Shown: in pieces, positions 16,885 through 25,000 of the stretch
Numbering within the stretch: the first letter of the stretch is position 1
How the letters are laid out: every line of letters begins with the position of its first letter
From: Eubacteriaceae bacterium
GTDB taxonomy: Bacteria > Bacillota > Clostridia > Lachnospirales > Lachnospiraceae
Direction: 5' to 3'
Assembly: GCA_910574015.1 (NCBI GenBank)
Contig: CAJSYQ010000005.1
Location: 82,995 to 146,994 of the forward strand
Length of the DNA stretch: 64,000 nucleotides
Translations under genes and position numbers: made by a program
The notes under the pieces: model-generated
Databases searched by the model: none
Told to the model about the DNA's origin: nothing
What the model saw: the letters and a program-made list of their open reading frames with translations, nothing else

Positions 16885-18732
16885 CTAAATGATCCGTTTA
16901 AATTTCTTCTCAAATTCCTGTCTTGTCATGGCAATGGTGGTGGGTCTGCCATGGGGACAATGAAATGGCTCCGCAGCCAGAAGCATCTGTCCAAACAACT
17001 GATCCGCCTCGGCAAAAGAGAGGCTGTTATTTCCTTTTACCGCTGCCTGGCAGGCCATGGCAGCGCAGTGGTCAAGTACCATTTCCGGCTTGCTGTGGGC
17101 ACCTTCTCTTATGAGGCTGTCCAGCATTTCCAAAAACAATTCTTTCGGTGCCAGATTGAGAAAATCCGCCGGCACCCCAGTGATCAGATATTCCCTGTCC
17201 CCGAAGGGTTCCAGGACAAAACCAATGTTCTCAAATACGCTGGCATATTCTTTCAGTACTTGAATCTCCCGGCCCGACAATGTCACCACAACAGGCGCCG
17301 CCAGATTCTGCGTAAGCCCCTTTTTGTTCCGCAGTCTCTCCATCAGTTTCTCATATAATACCTTTTCATGAGCTGCATGCTGATCGATGATCAGCAGCTC
17401 CGACTTATATTCCACAAGCCAGTATGTGTCAAACACCTGCCCGATAATGCGAAAACGGGGCCTGTCCTCAGGAACCAGAATCCTCTCCTGAAGGAACTTT
17501 TGCGGCCGTGGAACCGGATCGTTCCACACGGTGTTTTCTGCCGCCACTGGGACGCTCTGCGGCTGCGATTCCAATGATTCCAATGGAACGGGATTCCCAC
17601 TGCCAGCGGACTGCTCCCTGAGCCGGTTCTCCTCAAAAGGCTCCGGCGATTTCTCCTGTGGGACCTTTTCTTTCCTGGCTGAATTTGCAATCTCTCTTTG
17701 GAGCGGTTTTTCTTTCTTCCCAGATTCAAGAGATACCTCCGGGATCAGCGAGAGGTTCTTTAACTGCTCCTTTATGGAATCATAAAACAGGCGGTAGACC
17801 ACCTCCTGGTCAGTAAACCGCGCTTCCATTTTGGATGGATGGACATTCACATCAATACAGGAGCTGTCAATGGTAAGCAAAAGAGCCGTAAAGGGATACC
17901 GGCGGCTCATCAGAAAATCTTTGTAGGCATGTTCTATGGCACTGGTGATCACCGGACTTTTGATGTACCGGCCATTCACGAAATAATTGATAAATGTCCG
18001 ATTTCCCCTGGAGAGCTCCGGTTTCCCGATAAATCCCCTCAGACGGATGCCGCCATTTTCTGCCTCCATCGGTATAAGGCAATTGGTTATGTCTGCGCCA
18101 TAGTTATAAAAAATATTCGTTTTCAGATTCCCGTCCCCGGAGGTCTGCAGTCTGCTCCTGCCATCCACAATAAAATGAAACCGTATTTCGGGATGGCCCA
18201 GGGTATAACGCTGCACCAGATCCTGTATATAATTTCCTTCCGTCGTCTTTGTTTTCAGAAATTTCCTTCTGGCCGGCGTATTATAGAACAGATTCCTCAT
18301 TATAAAGGTAGTGCCCTCCGGACACCCGATCTCTTCCCGTTTTTTTTCGGCCCCCCCCTCAATCTCATAATGAGTCCCGGTGATCTCTTCCCTGCGGCGG
18401 GTGATCAGCTCTACCTGGGCCACGGCAGCGATGCTGGACAATGCCTCTCCCCGGAATCCAAGGCTTTGGACGGTAAAAAGATCCTCCACGGAGCGGATTT
18501 TGCTTGTGGCATGGGGAAGAAATGCGGCCGGCACCTCATCCTGCGGAATCCCAGTTCCGTTATCCGTAACCCGGATAAAAGAAATCCCACCCTCCTTGAT
18601 CTCTATGGTAATGGCTGTCGCCCCGGCATCCATGGAATTCTCCACGAGCTCCTTTACGACAGCCATGGGCCGTTCTATTACCTCACCAGCAGCGATCTGA
18701 TTGATCGTCGCCTGATCTAAAACCTGGATCAT
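16885..18732 (-). CDS. mutL: DNA mismatch repair protein MutL (with endonuclease motif)
   Basis: 615 residues from the ATG at 18732, which shares a base with the mutS stop (TAATG). GHKL ATPase motifs: ELVENSMDAGA, RVTDNGTGI, HATSKI and SLGFRGEALSSI. The middle (about 340-430) is low-complexity linker. The C-terminal domain has DQHAAHEKVLYE, the metal-binding endonuclease motif found in organisms without MutH, and the CPHGRPT motif near the end. The protein therefore probably nicks the new strand itself. No mutH is expected. Confidence 0.96.
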   Translation of the reverse strand: MIQVLDQATINQIAAGEVIERPMAVVKELVENSMDAGATAITIEIKEGGISFIRVTDNGTGIPQDEVPAAFLPHATSKIRSVEDLFTVQSLGFRGEALSSIAAVAQVELITRRREEITGTHYEIEGGAEKKREEIGCPEGTTFIMRNLFYNTPARRKFLKTKTTEGNYIQDLVQRYTLGHPEIRFHFIVDGRSRLQTSGDGNLKTNIFYNYGADITNCLIPMEAENGGIRLRGFIGKPELSRGNRTFINYFVNGRYIKSPVITSAIEHAYKDFLMSRRYPFTALLLTIDSSCIDVNVHPSKMEARFTDQEVVYRLFYDSIKEQLKNLSLIPEVSLESGKKEKPLQREIANSARKEKVPQEKSPEPFEENRLREQSAGSGNPVPLESLESQPQSVPVAAENTVWNDPVPRPQKFLQERILVPEDRPRFRIIGQVFDTYWLVEYKSELLIIDQHAAHEKVLYEKLMERLRNKKGLTQNLAAPVVVTLSGREIQVLKEYASVFENIGFVLEPFGDREYLITGVPADFLNLAPKELFLEMLDSLIREGAHSKPEMVLDHCAAMACQAAVKGNNSLSFAEADQLFGQMLLAAEPFHCPHGRPTTIAMTRQEFEKKFKRII

Positions 18733-21368
18733 TACCATTTCTCCTTTAACTGATTCTGCCATTTATATATGAGATTCATCGCATCCATCGGCGTCACTCC
18801 AGTGAGATCGATATCCCGCAGTTCAAACAGGATATTATCTGTCTGGCTTCCTCCCATGGCATCGAAGATAGACAGCTGTGTCATTCCATCGGCATGCGCT
18901 GGTACAGACCGGTCCAGATCCATCCCAGTAAGCTCTTTTCCCTCGTTGGTCTGTTCCAAATCATCAGCAATCTCCCGTGCCCGGCCAAGCACCTCCGCCG
19001 GCACACCTGCCAGCTTTGCAACCTGGATCCCATAGCTGCGGTCCGCTCCGCCCTTTACGATCTTCCGCAGGAAAACAATCTCCTCCCCGTCTTCCTTTAC
19101 GGCGATACAGTAATTCTGAACGCCTTCCAGCTTGCCCTCCAGTTCCGTCAGTTCATGGTAATGTGTGGCAAATAAGGTTTTTGCCCCTATCTTCTTTTTA
19201 TCTACAATATGCTCCACAACCGCCCAGGCAATACTGAGGCCGTCGAAGGTGCTGGTGCCGCGTCCGATCTCATCCAGTATGATAAGACTGTTCCTAGTTG
19301 CATTATGCAGGATATTGGCTACCTCCGTCATCTCCACCATAAAGGTGCTCTGACCGCTGGCGAGATCATCGGATGCCCCGACACGGGTGAAAATGCGGTC
19401 TACCAGGGAGAGATCCGCCGCCTCCGCCGGCACAAAAGATCCGATCTGGGCCATCAGGACGATCAGGGCTGTCTGCCGCATATAGGTTGATTTACCTGCC
19501 ATATTGGGACCTGTTATAATAACAACACGGTGGGTATCCTTATCCAGATAAGTATCATTGGCGATAAACATATCATTCTCGATCATCTGTTCGATCACCG
19601 GATGTCGTCCCTCCCGGATCTCCATCGTCCCCGTCCGGTTCAGCTTCGGACGGACATAGTGGTTGTGCTCTGCCACATAGGCAAGGGAGGCAAGCATATC
19701 CAGTGTCGCGATTACCCCTGCGGTATTCTGGATCCGTTCCATCTGTTCAAAAATCCGGTTCCTGAGATCGCAGAACACGGCATATTCCAGACTGTACAGC
19801 CGTTCCTCCGCTCCCAGGATCACATCCTCCATCTCTTTTAACTCCTGGGTGGTGAAACGCTCTGCATTGGTCAGTGTCTGTTTCCTTACCCAGGAATCCG
19901 GAACCTGATCGAGATAGGATTTGGTCACCTCCAGGTAATAACCAAAGACTTTATTGTACTTGATCCGGAGGTTTTTTATGCCTGTACTCTCCCTCTCCCG
20001 GGCTTCCAGCTGCGCCAGCCAGTCCTTTCCCTCCGTCTTGGCATTCCGCAGTTTATCAATCTCCGGGTGGTATCCTGTTTTAAAGATACCGCCCTCGCGG
20101 ACGGAAATAGGAGGCTCTTCTACAATGGCGTTGTGGATCATCTCATAAATATCCTCCAGCGGATCCAGCTGTTCATATAATTTTTGAAAGAGCCCGGAGT
20201 GAAACCCGTCACATAAAAAACGGATATGAGGCAGCATGGACAGGGAAGACTCCAGGGCTGTCATATCTCTGGGATTCACCGTTTTATAACTGATCCTGCT
20301 GAGCAGGCGCTCCAGATCATAGACGGAATTCATGTATTCACGCATCTCTTCTCTGGTGATAACATTTTCATTTAACTCTTCAATGGCATCATACCGCTGC
20401 AGAATCTCTGTTTCATCGATCAGCGGCTGTTCCAGGCAGCTTCTCAGCTTTCGCGCTCCCATTGCCGTTTTCGTCCGATCCAGCACCCAGAGAAGGGAAC
20501 CTCGTTTCTGTTTTTCCCTGAGCGTCTCTACGAGTTCAAGATTTCTTCTCGTATTCCTGTCCAGCAGCATGTATTTTCCGGTCCGGTATGGTGTTAGTCT
20601 GGAAATATGGGCGAGAGAGCATTTTTGTGTCTCCTCCAGATACTGCATCACACAGCCTGCCGCAATGAGGCCAATGGTATATTCCTGCAGTCCCAGTCCC
20701 TCTAGTGTGCTGACCTGAAAATGTGTGCACAGGATCCGGCGGCACGTATCCTTATCGAAATATCTGGGATCCAATGCGGAGATGGCAATATTCAGCCGTT
20801 CTGTCAGGTCTGTCAGATCCGCTCCGCTTATGTAAAAGGAATCGTTGCAGATAATCTCTGCCGGCATATATTTATTTACTTCATCCAGAAGACCGCCAAG
20901 ATGATCCACCTCTGTGAGAAGATATTCTCCTGTTGTGACATCCACCACCGAGATTCCGAAACTTCCTTCCGTTGAGACGATTCCCATCAGGTAATTATTC
21001 CTGGTCTCATCCAGAGAAGAGGTAAAACAGTTTGTCCCCGGCGTCACAATGCGGATCACATCCCGTTTTACCAGTCCCTTTGCCTCCTTGGGATCCTCTA
21101 CCTGTTCGCAGATGGCCACCTTATAGCCTCTTTCCACCAGACGGTTGATGTATCCCTCCGCAGAATGAAAGGGGACACCACACATGGGTGCCCTTTCTTT
21201 TAATCCACAGCTTTTACCAGTAAGAGTGATCTCCAATTCCTTCGATGCGGTCAGGGCATCGTCAAAAAACATTTCATAGAAATCACCCAGGCGGTAAAAG
21301 AGGATACAGTCTTTATATTCTTCCTTCGTCTCCATGTATTGCTGCATCATCGGTGTCAACTGTTCCAT
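18732..21368 (-). CDS. mutS: DNA mismatch recognition ATPase MutS
   Basis: 878 residues from the ATG at 21368, chosen because GGAGG stands 5 bases before it; an ATG 12 bases upstream would put the ribosome site inside the gene. Mismatch-binding motif FYRLGDFYEMFFDDA (Phe-x-Glu) is near residues 25-40. The ATPase domain has Walker A GPNMAGKSTYMRQ, SLVDRIFTRVGASDDL, STFMVEMTEVANIL and LIILDEIGRGTSTFDGLSIAW. Ends with the helix-turn-helix dimer region. First of mutS-mutL-miaA. Confidence 0.97.
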   Translation of the reverse strand: MEQLTPMMQQYMETKEEYKDCILFYRLGDFYEMFFDDALTASKELEITLTGKSCGLKERAPMCGVPFHSAEGYINRLVERGYKVAICEQVEDPKEAKGLVKRDVIRIVTPGTNCFTSSLDETRNNYLMGIVSTEGSFGISVVDVTTGEYLLTEVDHLGGLLDEVNKYMPAEIICNDSFYISGADLTDLTERLNIAISALDPRYFDKDTCRRILCTHFQVSTLEGLGLQEYTIGLIAAGCVMQYLEETQKCSLAHISRLTPYRTGKYMLLDRNTRRNLELVETLREKQKRGSLLWVLDRTKTAMGARKLRSCLEQPLIDETEILQRYDAIEELNENVITREEMREYMNSVYDLERLLSRISYKTVNPRDMTALESSLSMLPHIRFLCDGFHSGLFQKLYEQLDPLEDIYEMIHNAIVEEPPISVREGGIFKTGYHPEIDKLRNAKTEGKDWLAQLEARERESTGIKNLRIKYNKVFGYYLEVTKSYLDQVPDSWVRKQTLTNAERFTTQELKEMEDVILGAEERLYSLEYAVFCDLRNRIFEQMERIQNTAGVIATLDMLASLAYVAEHNHYVRPKLNRTGTMEIREGRHPVIEQMIENDMFIANDTYLDKDTHRVVIITGPNMAGKSTYMRQTALIVLMAQIGSFVPAEAADLSLVDRIFTRVGASDDLASGQSTFMVEMTEVANILHNATRNSLIILDEIGRGTSTFDGLSIAWAVVEHIVDKKKIGAKTLFATHYHELTELEGKLEGVQNYCIAVKEDGEEIVFLRKIVKGGADRSYGIQVAKLAGVPAEVLGRAREIADDLEQTNEGKELTGMDLDRSVPAHADGMTQLSIFDAMGGSQTDNILFELRDIDLTGVTPMDAMNLIYKWQNQLKEKW

Positions 21369-21398
21369 GGTTTCCTCCATTCGTATGGCATAATCCGG

Positions 21399-22202
21399 TC
21401 AATCCCCCTGGGGCTCCGATGTATTCTGGGGCGGCTCTGTCGGCGCCTGCGTCGGTTTCTCTGTGGGAGCAGGGGTGGGTGCCTTCGTCGGCACCGGTGT
21501 CGGTTCCGGAGTGACTACAGCGGCCGTTTCCAAGGGCTCTGGTGCCGGAGTCGGGGTTTCTTTCGGAGACTCTGTTTTCACTGGCGGTTTCTTCGTCGGC
21601 TTCGGCGTCGGTTTCTTCGTCGGTTTGATGGTCGGCTTCGGCGTTTTCTCTGGCCGCTCTGTCGCCCTGGCAGTGGGGGCAGGGGTCGCCGTCGCAATAG
21701 GAGCCGGCTTCTCCTTGGATAAATACATGGTATTGATATATCCCTCCGTGCCATTATAATCCACCTTAAACCACTCTTCTTTTTCCAGTTCAAGCAATTT
21801 CAATTTTGTGCCGGAGGGTACCTTTGTCACCACCGAGGCGGACAGGGATGCCTCACTCCGCATATTTACATAAGCTGTTGTATATGCAAATTCACCAGCC
21901 TTCAAATCTTCGTCTGAGCTGCCAAAATCGTCTTCTGATATGATAGGATTCTCCGGCGGCTGGGTTGCGACTGCCGAATCCTCGTCATTATCCACCGTGA
22001 CCGCACTGGACGTCGCCATATCATCCGCTCCGTCATCTGAAACGGTGTTGGACGAACCCTTTCCCCAGTAGATCCCCAACATAACAATGCTGATCAGCAC
22101 TACCACGGCCATTAAAATGCTAACTGCAAACATGGAAATCTCAAATCCCCGGTGTTCGGCAGTTTTCATTTTTTCAAAAAAGTTAACTTTCCTCTCTTCC
22201 AT
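21399..22202 (-). CDS. Membrane-anchored SH3-domain protein with Pro/Thr/Lys-rich tail
   Basis: 267 residues from the ATG at 22202 (an in-frame GTG at 22214 is possible). Cytosolic N-terminus of about 20 residues, one membrane helix (about 23-45), an acidic Ser/Asp linker, one bacterial SH3 domain (about 105-160: AYVNMRSEASLSASVVTKVPSG..KLLELEKEEWFKVDYNGTEGYI) and then a ~100-residue tail of PT, KPT and APT repeats, which looks like a wall-spanning spacer. SH3b domains bind peptidoglycan. No catalytic domain. It is the first gene before mutS (18-base gap) and has a strong promoter at 22239-22267, so the mismatch repair genes may share that transcript. Confidence 0.8.
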   Translation of the reverse strand: MEERKVNFFEKMKTAEHRGFEISMFAVSILMAVVVLISIVMLGIYWGKGSSNTVSDDGADDMATSSAVTVDNDEDSAVATQPPENPIISEDDFGSSDEDLKAGEFAYTTAYVNMRSEASLSASVVTKVPSGTKLKLLELEKEEWFKVDYNGTEGYINTMYLSKEKPAPIATATPAPTARATERPEKTPKPTIKPTKKPTPKPTKKPPVKTESPKETPTPAPEPLETAAVVTPEPTPVPTKAPTPAPTEKPTQAPTEPPQNTSEPQGD

Positions 22203-22238
22203 TCCTTCGTACACTCCTTACTATCTTAATCTTTGTTT

Positions 22239-22267
22239 ATTATAACCACTCTGATGTATTTTGTCCA
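22239..22267 (-). promoter_or_regulatory. Sigma-A promoter for the SH3 protein-mutS operon
   Basis: On the minus strand TGGACA (22267-22262), 17-base spacer, TATAAT (22244-22239). The -10 is perfect and the -35 differs from consensus at one position. Start of transcription would be near 22232, about 30 bases before the chosen ATG. Confidence 0.7.
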
Positions 22268-22294
22268 TAAAAAAATGGTTTTTAAAACAAAAAA

Positions 22295-22306
22295 GAACAT
22301 TTGTTT
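22295..22306 (+). promoter_or_regulatory. LexA operator 1 (GAAC-ATTT-GTTT)
   Basis: GAACATTTGTTT matches the Gram-positive SOS box (GAAC-N4-GTTC) except for the last base and overlaps the -35 hexamer of the lexA promoter (22305-22310), a position that would block RNA polymerase. Autoregulation of lexA is expected from the family. Confidence 0.65.
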
Positions 22307-22333
22307 GACAATGTGTAAAAACTATGTTATATT
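22305..22333 (+). promoter_or_regulatory. lexA promoter
   Basis: TTGACA (22305-22310), 17-base spacer, TATATT (22328-22333). Predicted start near 22340. Flanked and overlapped by two LexA-type boxes. Confidence 0.8.
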
Positions 22334-22347
22334 TGTAAATAAGAGAC

Positions 22348-22361
22348 CAAACAGAAGTTTG
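22348..22361 (+). promoter_or_regulatory. LexA operator 2 (CAAAC-AGAA-GTTTG)
   Basis: A perfect 5+4+5 palindrome, CAAACAGAAGTTTG, lies about 8 bases downstream of the predicted lexA transcription start. It fits the same half-site pattern as operator 1 with A in place of G in GAAC. Confidence 0.55.
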
Positions 22362-22386
22362 TGTACAAAAAGGAGGAGCCGGTTCC

Positions 22387-23001
22387 ATGGGTAATGGCAG
22401 AATTTCAAAAAAACAGACAGAAATTCTTGAATATATTAAAGAACAGATCATACAAAAAGGATACCCGCCTGCTGTACGTGAAATCTGTGCTGCAGTCAGC
22501 CTGAAATCAACATCCTCCGTTCACTCCCATCTCGAAACACTGGAAAAGAACGGATATATCAGAAGAGATCCCACCAAGCCGAGAGCCATTGAGATCGTAG
22601 ATGACGAATTTAATCTGACACGGCGGGAGATGCGCAATATTCCTGTGATCGGACAGGTTGCCGCGGGACAGCCGATCTTTGCGGAGCAGAATATCAGCGG
22701 TTACTTTCCCGTCTTGTCTGAGGATCTTCCCTCCGGCGATCTGTTTATGCTGGACGTGCGGGGCGAAAGCATGATCAACATCGGCATCTTTGACGGAGAC
22801 AAAATTATTGTACAGCAGACCTCTACCGCCAGTAACGGTGATGTAGTGGTAGCCCTGGTGGAGGATTCCGCCACTGTGAAAACGTATTACAGGGAACGGG
22901 ATCGTTACCGGCTGCAGCCGGAAAATGACAATATGGATCCGATCTATGTCGATGAGGTGATCATTCTCGGAAAAGTAGTAGGTCTATTCCGGATTATGTA
23001 A
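22387..23001 (+). CDS. lexA: SOS repressor LexA
   Basis: 204 residues. N-terminal winged helix (about 1-70: ILEYIKEQIIQKGYPPAVREICAAVSLKSTSSVHSHL) and C-terminal S24 autoprotease domain. Cleavage site Ala93-Gly94 in GQVAAGQP; catalytic Ser128 in RGESMIN; general base Lys165 in SATVKTYY. RecA-stimulated self-cleavage relieves repression of DNA-damage genes. Strong AAAGGAGG ribosome site upstream. Divergent from the SH3-mutS operon and convergent with rsfS. Confidence 0.97.
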   Translation: MGNGRISKKQTEILEYIKEQIIQKGYPPAVREICAAVSLKSTSSVHSHLETLEKNGYIRRDPTKPRAIEIVDDEFNLTRREMRNIPVIGQVAAGQPIFAEQNISGYFPVLSEDLPSGDLFMLDVRGESMINIGIFDGDKIIVQQTSTASNGDVVVALVEDSATVKTYYRERDRYRLQPENDNMDPIYVDEVIILGKVVGLFRIM

Positions 23002-23005
23002 GAAA

Positions 23006-23055
23006 GAAGAGGGTGTCCCAAAAGTCATGAGGTGACTTGAGGGACTACCCTCTTC
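23006..23055. terminator. Bidirectional terminator between lexA and rsfS
   Basis: A long hairpin: GAAGAGGGT (23006-23014) pairs with ACCCTCTTC (23047-23055), and inside it GTCCC pairs with GGGAC and AAGTCA with TGACTT. It lies between two convergent genes. A 16-bp palindrome GTTGAACTAGTTCAAC (23066-23081) covers the rsfS stop codon next to it. Confidence 0.7.
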
Positions 23056-23071
23056 AAATGATACCGTTGAA

Positions 23072-23428
23072 CTAGTTCAACTCTTCTCTTTCCACTTTCT
23101 TTCCGTCTCTCCAGATCCGTTCCAGATCATAAAATAACCGATCCTCTTTTGAAAAAATGTGTATGATCACATTTCCATAATCCATCAGGATCCATGTAGA
23201 GTTTTTATTTCCCTCCACACGCTTATTTGTATAGCCCGCCCGTGCCAGCTTCTCCTCCACCAGATCGGTCATAGCTGTCATCTGGTTCTGATTGTCACCG
23301 CTGGCAATTACAAGATAATCTGCGATCACTGAGATTTCATCAATCTTCAATATCTCTATATCATGTCCCAGCTTTTCATCCAGGGCATCATACGCAATCT
23401 GCACCATTTCCTTTGCATTCTTTTCCAC
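23072..23428 (-). CDS. rsfS: Ribosome silencing factor RsfS
   Basis: 118 residues, start codon GTG at 23428. RsfS binds L14 and blocks 50S-30S joining when nutrients are low. Motifs: GHDIEILKIDEISVIADYLVIASGDNQNQMTAMTDLVEEKL and NSTWILMDYGNVIIHIFSKEDRLFYDLERIW. It overlaps the end of nadD-yqeK by 41 bases. The site AAAGGGTG 6 bases before the GTG supports the start. Terminal gene of the rplU operon. Confidence 0.93.
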   Translation of the reverse strand: MEKNAKEMVQIAYDALDEKLGHDIEILKIDEISVIADYLVIASGDNQNQMTAMTDLVEEKLARAGYTNKRVEGNKNSTWILMDYGNVIIHIFSKEDRLFYDLERIWRDGKKVEREELN

Positions 23429-24650
23429 TTATATCACCCTTTCCTTTATAATATTCGTAGGTCTGAATCGTCCGTTCATCAATTTCCTTTTCCTCACTGT
23501 TTTTGAGATAAGCCACTGTGTCTGTCAGTATCATCAGCAGAGCGCTGTCCAGGTCATGGTAGCTTTCCTTTCTGATCTCTGCCAGGGGGTACGGCTGGCA
23601 GTCCATCCTTCTTCCCGGTTCAATATAATCCGCTATATAGATGATCTTCTCCAGTGTCGTCATCTCCGGTTTTCCTGTGGTATGATACGATATGGCAGAA
23701 CATATTTCCTCATCGCAGACTCCGTACCGCTCCCTTGCCAGCCAGGCTCCCAGCTTGCCGTGGATCAGTGCGGTGTTATTCCTTTCCGTATCGCTCAGAA
23801 CAATTCCGTAATCCTTACACAGGGAGAGCATCTCCTCCCCGGTATAATATTTGGCACAATCGTGGAGCATTCCTGCCAGTTCTGCCCGCGGGATATCCGT
23901 CTCCCTCTCCCAGCAGTGGCAGAATGCCAGGGAGGCCGCAGTCTCCGCCACCCGGACGGTATGAAGATACCGTCCGGGCCGGAGTGTGGCGGACAGATAT
24001 TTCATAAGCATCGGATCCACTTTTTCTATTTTCAGCTTCCCCGGTTTTCCGTGAAATAATCCGTGGAGCTTCATATACAAAATCACTGGTTCCGGACAAT
24101 ATCCGGTGAGGGGCTCCCCATCCCGGACCCTATCCCGGATCTGTTCGGATGAAATCTCAATCCGGTCCATCCTGACAGGGAGGATCCTTCCATGAAAACG
24201 GCCGCCCTGTTCCTGACACAAACGCTTTATCTTATCCTCTGCCACAGCTCCCCGGGGCGCCGCCAGCAGGGTACAATATTTCAATATTTTTTCCGGACGG
24301 TGCCATTTACCAAAAGAGACCAGGGAATCACCGCCCACAATGAAATATAGCTCTGCCTTAGGATACTCTTTATGAATCAGCTTTACCGTATCACTCGTAT
24401 AAGTGATCCCCTCTCGTCTCAACTCAAGATCCGAAAAAAGAAAGTGGGGAATGGCATCGATTGCAGATTTAATCATCCGCGTTCGGTGTTCTTCTGACAC
24501 AATATCCCTGTTATCCTTGTGGGGCGGATTTTTTGAGGGCATAAACCACACCTCATCCAGTCCGTACTGCTCGTACGCCGCCTGTGCCATAATAAGATGC
24601 GCATTGTGGACCGGATTAAACGTGCCTCCCATAATACCGATTTTTTTCAT
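23388..24650 (-). CDS. nadD: Fused nicotinate-nucleotide adenylyltransferase (NadD) and YqeK-type HD phosphatase
   Basis: 420 residues from the ATG at 24650 (GGGGA 6 bases upstream); an ATG at 24656 is also in frame. Residues 1-200 are NadD: GGTFNPVHNAHL nucleotide-binding loop, MPSKNPPHK, and ISSEQIRDRV. NadD makes nicotinate adenine dinucleotide for NAD synthesis. Residues about 210-400 are a complete YqeK domain: RYLHTVRVAETA, LAGMLHDCAKYY with the HD pair, HGKLGAWLAR, ISYHTTG and IIYIADYIEPGR. YqeK proteins hydrolyse diadenosine tetraphosphate symmetrically. In most Firmicutes these are two adjacent genes; here they form one reading frame with no stop between. Confidence 0.92.
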   Translation of the reverse strand: MKKIGIMGGTFNPVHNAHLIMAQAAYEQYGLDEVWFMPSKNPPHKDNRDIVSEEHRTRMIKSAIDAIPHFLFSDLELRREGITYTSDTVKLIHKEYPKAELYFIVGGDSLVSFGKWHRPEKILKYCTLLAAPRGAVAEDKIKRLCQEQGGRFHGRILPVRMDRIEISSEQIRDRVRDGEPLTGYCPEPVILYMKLHGLFHGKPGKLKIEKVDPMLMKYLSATLRPGRYLHTVRVAETAASLAFCHCWERETDIPRAELAGMLHDCAKYYTGEEMLSLCKDYGIVLSDTERNNTALIHGKLGAWLARERYGVCDEEICSAISYHTTGKPEMTTLEKIIYIADYIEPGRRMDCQPYPLAEIRKESYHDLDSALLMILTDTVAYLKNSEEKEIDERTIQTYEYYKGKGDISGKECKGNGADCV

Positions 24651-24672
24651 GATCATTCCCCGTTCTCATTTA

Positions 24673-24975
24673 TTATGATTTCTTCTCTCTTGGCAGTTCG
24701 ATCTTCTTCTTTGTGGAAGATTCACGATACAGTACAATTTTCTTTCCGATCACCTGGACAACATGGGAATGTGTTCTTTCCGCCAGTGTAGAGGCGATTT
24801 CATGGATATCGGCAAAGCAATTTTTCAGAACGTTGATTTTAATCAGTTCCCTCGCCTCCAGAGCCTCCTCCACTGATCTGGTAAGCTCTGGCGTCACGGT
24901 TGCCTTGCCAATCTGAACTACCGGTTCTATCTTCATTGCAAGCCCCTTTAAATAGGCGCGCTGTTTACTTGTCAT
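24673..24975 (-). CDS. yhbY: YhbY-family CRM-domain RNA-binding protein
   Basis: 100 residues from the ATG at 24975, set by GGAGGAA 7 bases upstream (longer in-frame starts run into obgE). The whole protein is a CRM domain: SKQRAYLKGLAMKIEPVVQIGKATVTPEL, the GxxG loop, and ELIKINVLKNCFADIHEIASTLAERTHSHVVQVIGKKIVLYR. Such proteins bind pre-50S rRNA. It lies between obgE and nadD-yqeK as in most Firmicutes. Confidence 0.94.
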   Translation of the reverse strand: MTSKQRAYLKGLAMKIEPVVQIGKATVTPELTRSVEEALEARELIKINVLKNCFADIHEIASTLAERTHSHVVQVIGKKIVLYRESSTKKKIELPREKKS

Positions 24976-25000
24976 TTTTTCTTCCTCCATTCCTGTGCCA

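Noticed and set aside
21399..21720. PT-rich repeats at the end of the SH3 protein as a possible tandem-repeat or CRISPR-like element
   Set aside because: Repeats are codon-level low complexity (Pro/Thr/Lys) inside an intact frame, with no spacers.
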